From: Paenibacillus sp. MSJ-34
GTDB lineage: Bacteria; Bacillota; Bacilli; Paenibacillales; Paenibacillaceae
NCBI RefSeq assembly: GCF_018918005.1
Contig: NZ_JAHLPR010000040.1
Coordinates: forward strand, 1 to 64,000
Direction of reading: 5' to 3'
Length of the DNA stretch: 64,000 nucleotides
A model generated the notes under the pieces. The model was not told where the DNA came from and searched no databases. It saw nothing but the letters and a program-made list of their open reading frames with translations. Made by a program: the position numbers and the translations under genes. Below are positions 57,654 through 64,000 of the stretch, one piece after another; positions within the stretch are counted from its first letter, which is position 1; every line of letters starts with the position of its first letter.

Positions 57654-58217
57654 ATTCTTACTACGCTATCGAAGTTGAAGAACATGCTGGGCCTGCCCGA
57701 CAACGACGACAGCCCGAACGAGCGGCTTACGATGTGCATCGCCGCCGCTTCGCAAGCGATCGAACATTATTGCGGGCGATCGCTGCGGCTGGCGGAGCGA
57801 ACGGAACGGTACAGCGGCACCGGCTCGCGAACGATCGAGCTGCGGCGTTTGCCGGTGCGGCGCGTTCACGCGGTCGCCGTCGAGCCGGACGGAGCCGCGC
57901 CTGAATTCGAAGCGCTCGACGACGGTACGCTGCTGCATCCGGCGGTTTGGCCCGAGGGCGACCGCAACATCGTCGTTACGTACGAAGCGGGATATGTTCT
58001 TCCGGGCGAAACGGGCGACGGGAGCGCGCCGCCTCTGCCGGCGTCGGTGGAGCTTGCCTGCCTCCTGTACGCCAAAATGCTGTACTGCGATCAAGCCGGG
58101 ATGATGACGGAGCGCCTTGGGGATTATTCCGTCACGTACTGGAAGCCGGGCGAGCCGTCGCTGCTGCCCCCGGCCGTCGCTGCGCTGTTGAAACCATGTG
58201 CGGGAAGGTGGTTGTAA
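57654..58217 (+). CDS. Phage head-tail connector, gp6/YqbG-like, with apparent ATT start
   Basis: About 187 residues. AGAGGTGAT (57639-57647) lies 6 nt before ATT 57654; reading from there gives (M)LTTLSKLKNMLGLPDNDD, just how gp6-like connectors begin (LTTL...K..LG...DD). No ATG or GTG lies in this stretch, and the first ATG (57684) would remove this conserved start; TTG 57675 is the other option. The rest (CIAAASQAIEHYCGR; TYEAGY; LACLLYAKMLY) fits the family. It forms the ring between portal and tail. It is the first gene of the cluster. Confidence 0.8.
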   Translation: MLTTLSKLKNMLGLPDNDDSPNERLTMCIAAASQAIEHYCGRSLRLAERTERYSGTGSRTIELRRLPVRRVHAVAVEPDGAAPEFEALDDGTLLHPAVWPEGDRNIVVTYEAGYVLPGETGDGSAPPLPASVELACLLYAKMLYCDQAGMMTERLGDYSVTYWKPGEPSLLPPAVAALLKPCAGRWL

Positions 58218-58543
58218 TGCTGCATTTGTTAGGGCAAACTTGCGTCGTCATGCGCGCGGGAATGGAATTCGACGAATACGGCACGCCGTATGTGCAGCGC
58301 TGGAATGAAATCGGAACCTATCCTTGCCGCTTGCGGCGGAAGCGGATCGGCGATGCCGAGCGGGCGGCGCCGCGATTGAAGGCGAAGGAAACGTATATGT
58401 TGTATTTGCCTGTATGGGCTCAAATCGACGCCGGCGATGTCGTGGCGGTAAGCGGTTATGGCGGGAGGTATCGCGCCCTGGCGCCGTATCGTCCGGGCGG
58501 GCATCATACGGAAGCGCAAATCGAACGGGAGAGCGGACTATGA
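58217..58543 (+). CDS. Phage head-closure / head-tail joining-like protein
   Basis: 108 residues; the ATG overlaps the preceding stop (TAATG). RWNEIGTYPCRLRRKRIGD and YMLYLPVWAQIDAGDVVAVSGYGGRYRA resemble YqbH/SPP1 gp16-like closure proteins, small beta-barrels that seal the portal. The call relies on gene order as well as on sequence. Confidence 0.65.
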   Translation: MLHLLGQTCVVMRAGMEFDEYGTPYVQRWNEIGTYPCRLRRKRIGDAERAAPRLKAKETYMLYLPVWAQIDAGDVVAVSGYGGRYRALAPYRPGGHHTEAQIERESGL

Positions 58544-58594
58544 GGCGGGCAGGCGCAAGGCCGCGCGACCGTTTCGGCAAGGAGGGCGATGCCG

Positions 58595-59038
58595 ATGCTT
58601 CGTAGCAGTCTGGATGCGATTCGCGCCAAGCTTCGGGCAACATTCCCGCATATTCCGCGAATAGACGTCAATTATGCGCCGAGCGGCTTTCAGGAGCCGT
58701 CTTTCTATGTGCAGTGGTTGGAATACGATGCCGATTCGCTCAATGTTTCGGGGTATCAGGCGCAGTTCGCCTGGGAGATCGTCTATTTTCCGCCAACCGA
58801 TGAGGCGGGAGATCCCGACCTGTTCGATTTGCTGGAGACGGCCGGCCGAATGCTGGCGGCCTTCATGGCCTCGCCCGTATTGACGGCGCCCGACGGCAGC
58901 GTGTTCGAAATCGTGGAGGTGCAAGGCGGCCGGCGCGACGACGAAGCCTATTTGCGGATCGAGCTTTCGGCCGATGTTGAAAGGGAACGCCCGCAGTACG
59001 AGCGCATGAATAGCGTGCGTTTCGATGATGTCGTTTGA
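58595..59038 (+). CDS. Tail terminator-like protein (DUF6838 type)
   Basis: 147 residues; ATG 58595 is preferred over ATG 58589 by spacing from AAGGAGG. FPHIPRIDVNYAPSGFQEPSFYV near the start and YFPPTDEAGDPDLFDLLETAG match the small phage proteins that sit just before the sheath gene in PBSX-like clusters. Likely role: capping the tail tube. The stop lies 45 bp before the sheath start. Confidence 0.7.
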   Translation: MLRSSLDAIRAKLRATFPHIPRIDVNYAPSGFQEPSFYVQWLEYDADSLNVSGYQAQFAWEIVYFPPTDEAGDPDLFDLLETAGRMLAAFMASPVLTAPDGSVFEIVEVQGGRRDDEAYLRIELSADVERERPQYERMNSVRFDDVV

Positions 59039-59082
59039 TGAAATTTGTAGATGAATGGATAAACCGATTAGGAGGGGTAACA

Positions 59083-60150
59083 ATGGGGTTGCCAAGCGTA
59101 AATATCGTATTTAAACAAAAGGCCGCGTCCGCGGTCGAACAGGGCGCCGTGGGCGTCGTCGCATTGGTGTTGAAGGACGCCGCCGTCAGCGGCGCAACAG
59201 CTTACACTTTGTTTGGGGTCGAGGATATTCCCGCGAATCTGCACACGGAGAACCGAAAGTACGTCGAACAAGCTTTTATGGGCATGCCGAAGGAAGTGAA
59301 GCTGGTCGTCCTTCCGGAAGCGGCGGAAAATTATAATGAAGCGCTGGAAGCGTTGGAAACGATGAAGTTCAATATTGTCGCGTTCCCGGGCGTGGAATCG
59401 GCCGATACGGCGGTATTGTCTGCTTGGGCGAAAAATTTGTTCGCCAACAAAGAACGCAAAGTGATGGCCGTGCTGCCGCATGCGCCTGCCGATCATCCTG
59501 CGGTCGTCAATTTTGCGACCGACGGTATCGAAGCCGGCGGGGCTACGTATTCGGCCAGCCAATATACGGCGCGGATCGCCGGTTTGATCGCCGGCTTGCC
59601 GCTGACCGTGGCGCCGACGTTTCAAGTGCTGCCCGAAGTAACGAGCGTGCCGCTATTGACGAAGGCGGAAGCGGACGAAGCGGTGACGAAAGGCCGGTTC
59701 ATTCTTTACCACGACGGCGAGAAGGTCAAAATCGCGCGCGGCGTCACATCGTTTGTCACAACGACCGAAGAAATGGGCGAAGATTGGAAGAAGGTGAAAG
59801 TGGTGCGCATTTTGAACAAAACGTACCACGACATCAAGGACACGATCGAAGATCTATATATCGGCAAAGTGCAGAACAGCTACATGAACAAATTGCTGCT
59901 CGTTTCCGCGATCAACGCGTATTTCGAACAACTGGAACAGGAAGGGATTCTCGATCCGGGCAAAAATACGGCGGAAATCGATATCGCCGCGCAGCGCACC
60001 TATTTAAAATCGATTCTCGGCGCCGAAGAGGTGGCCAAAATGAGCGAGCAGGAAATGAAAGAAGCGAACACGCGCGATCAAGTGTTTCTAACGGCCAAGG
60101 AACGTCCGCTCGATGCGATCGAGGATGTTTCGTTGACCGTTTATTTATAA
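59083..60150 (+). CDS. Contractile tail sheath protein (XkdK-like)
   Basis: 355 residues from ATG 59083, with TTAGGAGGGG upstream. MGLPSVNIVFKQKAASAVEQGAVGVV is the sheath N-terminal strand; a middle subtilisin-like region and the C-terminal sheath domain follow (YHDIKDTIEDLYIGKVQNSYMNKLLLVSAINAYFEQL; ISLTVYL-type end). It shows that the tail is contractile. It is shorter than PBSX XkdK, but all the usual end segments are present. Confidence 0.9.
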   Translation: MGLPSVNIVFKQKAASAVEQGAVGVVALVLKDAAVSGATAYTLFGVEDIPANLHTENRKYVEQAFMGMPKEVKLVVLPEAAENYNEALEALETMKFNIVAFPGVESADTAVLSAWAKNLFANKERKVMAVLPHAPADHPAVVNFATDGIEAGGATYSASQYTARIAGLIAGLPLTVAPTFQVLPEVTSVPLLTKAEADEAVTKGRFILYHDGEKVKIARGVTSFVTTTEEMGEDWKKVKVVRILNKTYHDIKDTIEDLYIGKVQNSYMNKLLLVSAINAYFEQLEQEGILDPGKNTAEIDIAAQRTYLKSILGAEEVAKMSEQEMKEANTRDQVFLTAKERPLDAIEDVSLTVYL

Positions 60151-60177
60151 GAAGGATAAAGGAAGAGGGGATTGCAA

Positions 60178-60618
60178 ATGGCGAAATTTCACGGTGAACA
60201 AGTTATTTCCGGTACGTTCGGAGAAGCGTGGTTGGACGGCGAATATGTGGCCGAGGTCATGGGATTGGAAGCGAAGTTGGAAATCGAGAAGGAAGATGTG
60301 CCGTTATCCGGCAAATTCGCGACCGACAGCAAATTTATGGGGTACAAAGGGAGCGGGACGCTGCGCATGCATAAGGCGAATTCCCGCATGATCAAGTTGC
60401 TTGGAGACAAGCTGAAGCAAGGAATCAATCCGCGCTTTCAGATCGTTTCCAGCTTGGCGGATCCGTCGGCGGCCGGCGCCGAACGGGTGATTATTAAAGA
60501 CGCCAGCTTCAACGATTTGTCGTTGATCAACTGGGAACTGAAGAAGAAAGGCGAAGTGGAAGCGCCGTTTACCTTTACGGACTGGACCGTCGCCGACGCG
60601 ATCGAGCCTGCGAAGTAA
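60178..60618 (+). CDS. Phage tail tube protein (XkdM-like)
   Basis: 146 residues from ATG 60178, with GGAAGAGGGG upstream. ISGTFGEAWLDGEYVAEV, LEAKLEIEKEDVPLSG, YKGSGTLRMHKANSRMI and the C-terminal PFTFTDWTVAD are typical of XkdM/myoviral tubes. It forms the inner tube driven through the target envelope when the sheath contracts. Confidence 0.92.
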   Translation: MAKFHGEQVISGTFGEAWLDGEYVAEVMGLEAKLEIEKEDVPLSGKFATDSKFMGYKGSGTLRMHKANSRMIKLLGDKLKQGINPRFQIVSSLADPSAAGAERVIIKDASFNDLSLINWELKKKGEVEAPFTFTDWTVADAIEPAK

Positions 60619-60639
60619 TTCGCGGGCTCTGTAGAAGGG

Positions 60640-61085
60640 CCACGAAATTTGGGGGGACATTGGGGCTTATTCCGTTTTGTTCGGCTTCGTTCTCAAAAAA
60701 CGCTTTTTTAGCCACTAGCGTTGCATCTGGAATTTGCTCCGGACCGTAGGGCCGTTATTTCGCGTCTAAATCGCTTATTTGCTGTTTAGGCGGACATTGG
60801 TTCCGTTATTTGTTCGTCGAAGGGCTTATTTTTACTCTTTTGCCGAGAATAACGGATCGTATGTCCGCGAACTGTCCGAAATCGGGCTGTTTGTCACAAT
60901 TAGCGTCTCATGTGTCCGCGAACTTGGGAGCAGGGCGGTTGAATGATGTGCTTGGCGTTGGCTGGACGAGAACCCCAAGTTCCTTTCCTTGCGGACTATG
61001 TCAATACGGAATATGTCCTAAATGTCCCTTAATTTTCGATTCAACCCTTTTGGAAAAGACTCAACTGGGGACTTCGTTATAAACC
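60640..61085. repeat. Non-coding repeat-rich insert inside the tail operon
   Basis: About 530 bp between tube and chaperone genes hold no credible gene. Short repeats recur: TGTCCGCGAACT at 60862-60873 and 60913-60924; GGACATTGG twice; TTCCGTTATTTGTTCG near 60803 with a variant near 60670 and the inverse GAATAACGGA near 60847. It looks like an intergenic repeat element that entered the operon. Confidence 0.6.
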
Positions 61086-61146
61086 TTCACCGCATAACCA
61101 AAAAGCTGCGAAGGAATTGAACTTCATTTAAGGAGGACTGCTGCTT

Positions 61147-61569
61147 ATGAGCAAAAACACGCTGGATCTTTTATTGAAAATGGACAAAACGAAAATTCAA
61201 CGGCCGACGGAACAGGTCGAGCTGAAGCGGCTGAGCGACTTGCTTGGCGAGCCGGTCGTCTTCACATGCCAAGCGCTGACGATGGACGAGTTCGAGGAAA
61301 TTCAAAATATTGCGATCTCTTTCGGCAAAAAAGGCGAGGTCGAAGATATCAGCACGAATAGCGTGCAAATTTTTACGCTGATTAAGGGCATCGTCGATCC
61401 GTCGCTCAAAGACGCGGCCTTGCTCGAAGCCTACGGCGCCGCGACGCCGAAACAGCTTATCGAAGAGTCCAAGCTGCTGCTGCCCGGCGAAGTGACGCAA
61501 TTGTATAACGTTATTTCGTCGCTGTCCGGCTTCGGCGAAGATTCGGTGCAAACGTTAAAAAACGGATAA
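61147..61569 (+). CDS. Tail assembly chaperone (XkdN-like), zero-frame product
   Basis: 140 residues, MSKNTLDLLLKMDKTKIQRPTEQVELKRLSDLLGEPVVF..., helical in the second half (GIVDPSLKDAALLEAYGAATPKQLIEE). It is the first part of the two-part chaperone that coats the tape measure protein before tube assembly. Near its end the DNA reads A AAA AAC (61557-61563), a canonical -1 slippery heptamer in the right frame, followed by a zero-frame stop two codons later. Confidence 0.88.
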   Translation: MSKNTLDLLLKMDKTKIQRPTEQVELKRLSDLLGEPVVFTCQALTMDEFEEIQNIAISFGKKGEVEDISTNSVQIFTLIKGIVDPSLKDAALLEAYGAATPKQLIEESKLLLPGEVTQLYNVISSLSGFGEDSVQTLKNG

Positions 61570-61754
61570 AGTCGGACGGCTATTGCGAGATGCTCTATTA
61601 TTACTGGAGCCGCAAAGGCATCCGACCGAGCGAAATCCACAACATGCCCGCCGGGGAGCGGAGCCTGATCCGCGCTTTCTATGAGCTGGAACTGGAAGAG
61701 CGGGAGCGCCTCGCCAGAACGGGCAACGTATGGGCGACGCTGCCGGCGTTGTAA
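61563..61754 (+). CDS. -1 frame extension of the tail assembly chaperone
   Basis: This frame has no start codon of its own. From the slippery site at 61557-61563 it reads RIKSDGYCEMLYYYWSRKG, then GERSLIRAFYELELEERERLA, to TAA 61752-61754. With the zero-frame part it would give a chaperone of about 202 residues, like lambda gpG-T. It ends 13 bp before the tape measure gene, the place expected for the frameshift product. Confidence 0.82.
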   Translation, partial: RIKSDGYCEMLYYYWSRKGIRPSEIHNMPAGERSLIRAFYELELEERERLARTGNVWATLPAL

Positions 61755-61767
61755 GGAGGTGAGAGGA

Positions 61768-64000
61768 ATGGCGAAGAATAAAAATATCGCAGAGGCGATC
61801 AAGCAGTCCGCACAGCAAATGGAACAGCTGACGGAAGCGGTGAAACAAATGGCTAACATCAAACTGACGGTGACGGTGCAAAAAGAGCAGGCGGAAAAAG
61901 AACTGACCGATCTCGAAAAGAAAATTGAAGAATTGAAAGAACTCAAGATACAAATCAAAACCGATGTCAATAAAGCCATTGAACCGTTAAAGCCCGTTTT
62001 TCAAAAAACGTGGGACGGGTTGTTGAAGATGGCGCATACGGTCAAACAGGAAATGAAATTTGGGCCGGTGGGGCTTATGTTGAACACTTCGATATTTTTT
62101 CAAGAATACCCGAAAGTGAAAAAGGCCGTACATTGGCTTATTGCAACCCCTGTTCATTTAGCGTTAGAGGTGAAGGATCATATCACCCCTAAAATTTGGC
62201 AGATAAAATATATATTAAAGGGTATTCGCGAGAAGACGATCCCTATTGTAACAAAAGTGAGAGATACCGCATCGGCCGCCATCAAAAAAATTACCGCAAA
62301 AGTACAGATCATTCGCACGAAAGTCCAGCCTTTTGTCGACTCGTTTAAATCGATGTTTTCGGCCGTCAAGGGAATGGCGAAATTTCCGATTAAAGTTGCC
62401 GCCATATTGAAAGATATGGTCAGCCCGAAGCTGCAAAAAATTGCAGGCGTCATATCCGGTATTGGAAAAATGATGGGGAACGTCGGCGCCGCGGCCCTTA
62501 AATTCGGTTCCCAACTCGCCGGCGGCATCGGGTCCGCCTTGCAAAGCGGCATGAATCTGGAAAAACAAATGATGTCCATCGAACATTTCATAGGAGCGGG
62601 CGGCAAGGGGCTGAGCGGAGACCAGGCGAAAGCCGAATCCCAGCAATATGTCGCCATGCTGCGTTCCCATGCGAACGCGTCCCCGTTCGAGGCGGACGAG
62701 GTCATGAACGCCGGGGTGAATGCGCTCAAGGCGACGGGCGGAGATTCGAAGCAAGCCATGGAACTGGTGAAACTGGCGCAAAATATGGCCGCCGTCAACC
62801 CCGGCAAATCATTGGACGAAGCCGTCAAGACGCTGATCGATTTGAAAACGGGCAAGGGAAGCGGCGATGCGCTGAAGGAATTCGGATTCCATGCGCAGGA
62901 CGGGACCGGGGGAGATTTATCCGGGATAAAGAACGATAAAGGCATGAGCTTGTCGGAAGCGTTCGCCGGAGGAACGGATAAATTCGCCAAGACCGGTAGC
63001 GGAATGATCAAAACGATCACCGGATCTTTTAAAGCGGGAGTCCAAGATATGGGACTGAAAATGCTGGAAGCGCTCAAGCCCGCGCTCGAAATGCTGATCC
63101 CGATCGTGGAGAAGCTTACCCCGCTGTTCGGCCAAATCGGCACGGCAATCGCGAACGGAATCGGGAAAGGCGTCGCCTTTTTACAAAATAATAAAGCTTC
63201 GATCGACGGTTTTGCCGGCACGTTTACGAACCTGTTCACGCTAATTAGCGGACAGGCTTCCCAATTTATCAATTGGCTTATGCCGCTGCTGCCGCCGATC
63301 GTGTCGTTTATTAGCGGCGTTGTGCAAAAAGCGGTGCAGTTCATTACGCCGCTGCTGCCGCCCATCATCAATCTGTTTCAAAGCGTGATCGGTTGGGTGG
63401 TCGAGAACATGCCCGTATTCCAGCAAGCGATCGGCGCCGTCTTCGATGCGCTCGGTCCGATCATTGCCAGGGTGGTCGATGTGTTTACGTTTCTCTGGAA
63501 TATTTGGATGGAGGCATGGCCGACGATTCAAGATATTATCCAAACCGTATGGGGGATTCTTGAACCGGTGTTCGGGGCGATTTCCGACATCATCGAGATC
63601 ATTATTGCCGTTGCCCAAAAGTTATGGGATGTGTTCAAGCCGATTGCCGAAGGACTGTGGGTCGTATTGAAGCCGCTTGTCGAAGGGATAGGGAAAGTGG
63701 CCGGCTGGCTGGGAGAAGCGCTCGGTTGGGTCAAGGACCAGATCGTCGGGGATCAAGGCGGAGCGTCGGCGAATGGTCATGCAGCCGGTTTGCGCAGCGT
63801 TCCGTACGACAACTATCCCGCGCTGCTCCATAAGAATGAAGCCGTATTGACGGCGCAGGAAGCGAACCAGTACCGCAATGGGCGCGGCGGCGGGAATATT
63901 ACGATCAACTTGAACCATCCCGTGGCCCGCGAAGAGGCGGATTTCAAGAAATGGGCGCTGCTGCTGCGCAATGAGCTGGAGGGCGCCGGATTCAATATGG
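61768..64000 (+). CDS. Tail tape measure protein, cut by the window end
   Basis: ATG 61768 follows AAGGAGGTGAGAGG. At least 744 codons stay open to the window edge. It has a helical, Lys/Glu-rich N-terminus (QMEQLTEAVKQMANIKLTVTVQKEQ), a middle typical of tape measures (MNLEKQMMSIEHFIGAGGKGLSG; SPFEADEVMNAGVNALKATGG; MAAVNPGKSLDEAVKTLIDLK), hydrophobic helices (about 490-640), and then GLRSVPYDNYPALLHKNEAVLTAQEANQYR, a common tape measure end motif. Its length sets tail length. Large frames on the other strand are shadows. Confidence 0.9.
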   Translation, partial: MAKNKNIAEAIKQSAQQMEQLTEAVKQMANIKLTVTVQKEQAEKELTDLEKKIEELKELKIQIKTDVNKAIEPLKPVFQKTWDGLLKMAHTVKQEMKFGPVGLMLNTSIFFQEYPKVKKAVHWLIATPVHLALEVKDHITPKIWQIKYILKGIREKTIPIVTKVRDTASAAIKKITAKVQIIRTKVQPFVDSFKSMFSAVKGMAKFPIKVAAILKDMVSPKLQKIAGVISGIGKMMGNVGAAALKFGSQLAGGIGSALQSGMNLEKQMMSIEHFIGAGGKGLSGDQAKAESQQYVAMLRSHANASPFEADEVMNAGVNALKATGGDSKQAMELVKLAQNMAAVNPGKSLDEAVKTLIDLKTGKGSGDALKEFGFHAQDGTGGDLSGIKNDKGMSLSEAFAGGTDKFAKTGSGMIKTITGSFKAGVQDMGLKMLEALKPALEMLIPIVEKLTPLFGQIGTAIANGIGKGVAFLQNNKASIDGFAGTFTNLFTLISGQASQFINWLMPLLPPIVSFISGVVQKAVQFITPLLPPIINLFQSVIGWVVENMPVFQQAIGAVFDALGPIIARVVDVFTFLWNIWMEAWPTIQDIIQTVWGILEPVFGAISDIIEIIIAVAQKLWDVFKPIAEGLWVVLKPLVEGIGKVAGWLGEALGWVKDQIVGDQGGASANGHAAGLRSVPYDNYPALLHKNEAVLTAQEANQYRNGRGGGNITINLNHPVAREEADFKKWALLLRNELEGAGFNM

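Noticed and set aside
62178-63371. 397-codon frame antisense to the tape measure gene
   Set aside because: Overlaps a clear tape measure protein with its own ribosome site; the antisense product is low-complexity Ser/Pro/Ala.
1-64000. CRISPR arrays, tRNA and rRNA genes
   Set aside because: No evenly spaced repeats of CRISPR length, no tRNA cloverleaf with a T-loop and CCA-type end, and no rRNA sequence recognised.

Overview
The window comes from the chromosome of an endospore-forming, competence-gene-bearing Firmicute, most likely a member of the Paenibacillaceae. It carries sigK, spoVAE, gpr and spoIIP, the yqeG-to-hemW gene order known from Bacillus subtilis (with local insertions), a T-box-controlled leuS and a very large S-layer-anchored wall protein. 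The genus is inferred; no rRNA gene is present.

Region A (1 to about 17,715) is visibly more AT-rich than the rest and is the right part of a mobile element inserted in sigK. Its right end is a large serine recombinase of the SpoIVCA type whose last codons run into the 3' two-thirds of sigK (17,715-18,218). The sigK 5' end must lie upstream of position 1. The visible cargo is: a decapitated AAA_13 (RloC-like) ATPase; a probable antiviral operon of two tandem DExH helicases with MrfA-type zinc clusters, a frameshifted PD-(D/E)XK-like nuclease, an unrecognised 195-aa protein, an McrB-like AAA+ NTPase and an McrC-like nuclease; three tandem tyrosine recombinases; and three small orphan genes. 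The working hypothesis is a developmentally excisable sigK-intervening element that carries phage defence in vegetative cells.

Region B (18.2-47.5 kb) is core chromosome: spoVAE; a MoxR/DUF58/transglutaminase trio; then yqeG, yqeH, aroE, yhbY, nadD, yqeK, rsfS, cvfB-like, yqeM, T-box-leuS, comER (opposite strand), comEA, comEB, comEC, an ECF sigma/anti-sigma pair, holA, rpsT (opposite strand), gpr, spoIIP, yqxA-like, lepA and hemW. Ribosome maturation, NAD synthesis, DNA uptake, translation and spore germination are interleaved here as in other Bacillales.

Region C (47.5-57.4 kb) looks like a peptidoglycan turnover module. A roughly 1,890-residue exported protein joins Big-type Ig domains, a GHL10 (DigH-like) glycosidase, an FN3 domain, a SpoIID/LytB domain and three SLH repeats. 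Beside it are murQ, anmK and murR, which would salvage the anhydro-muropeptides that a SpoIID-type lytic transglycosylase makes. A 17-nt palindrome overlaps the anmK promoter.

Region D (57.4 kb to the end) is a contractile (myovirus/PBSX-type) tail gene cluster: connector, head closure, tail terminator, sheath, tube, tail assembly chaperone with a canonical -1 slippery site, and a truncated tape measure gene. No terminase, portal or capsid gene precedes it, and a LexA-like box lies just upstream, so a domesticated, SOS-induced tailocin-like particle is plausible. The rest of the cluster lies beyond the window.
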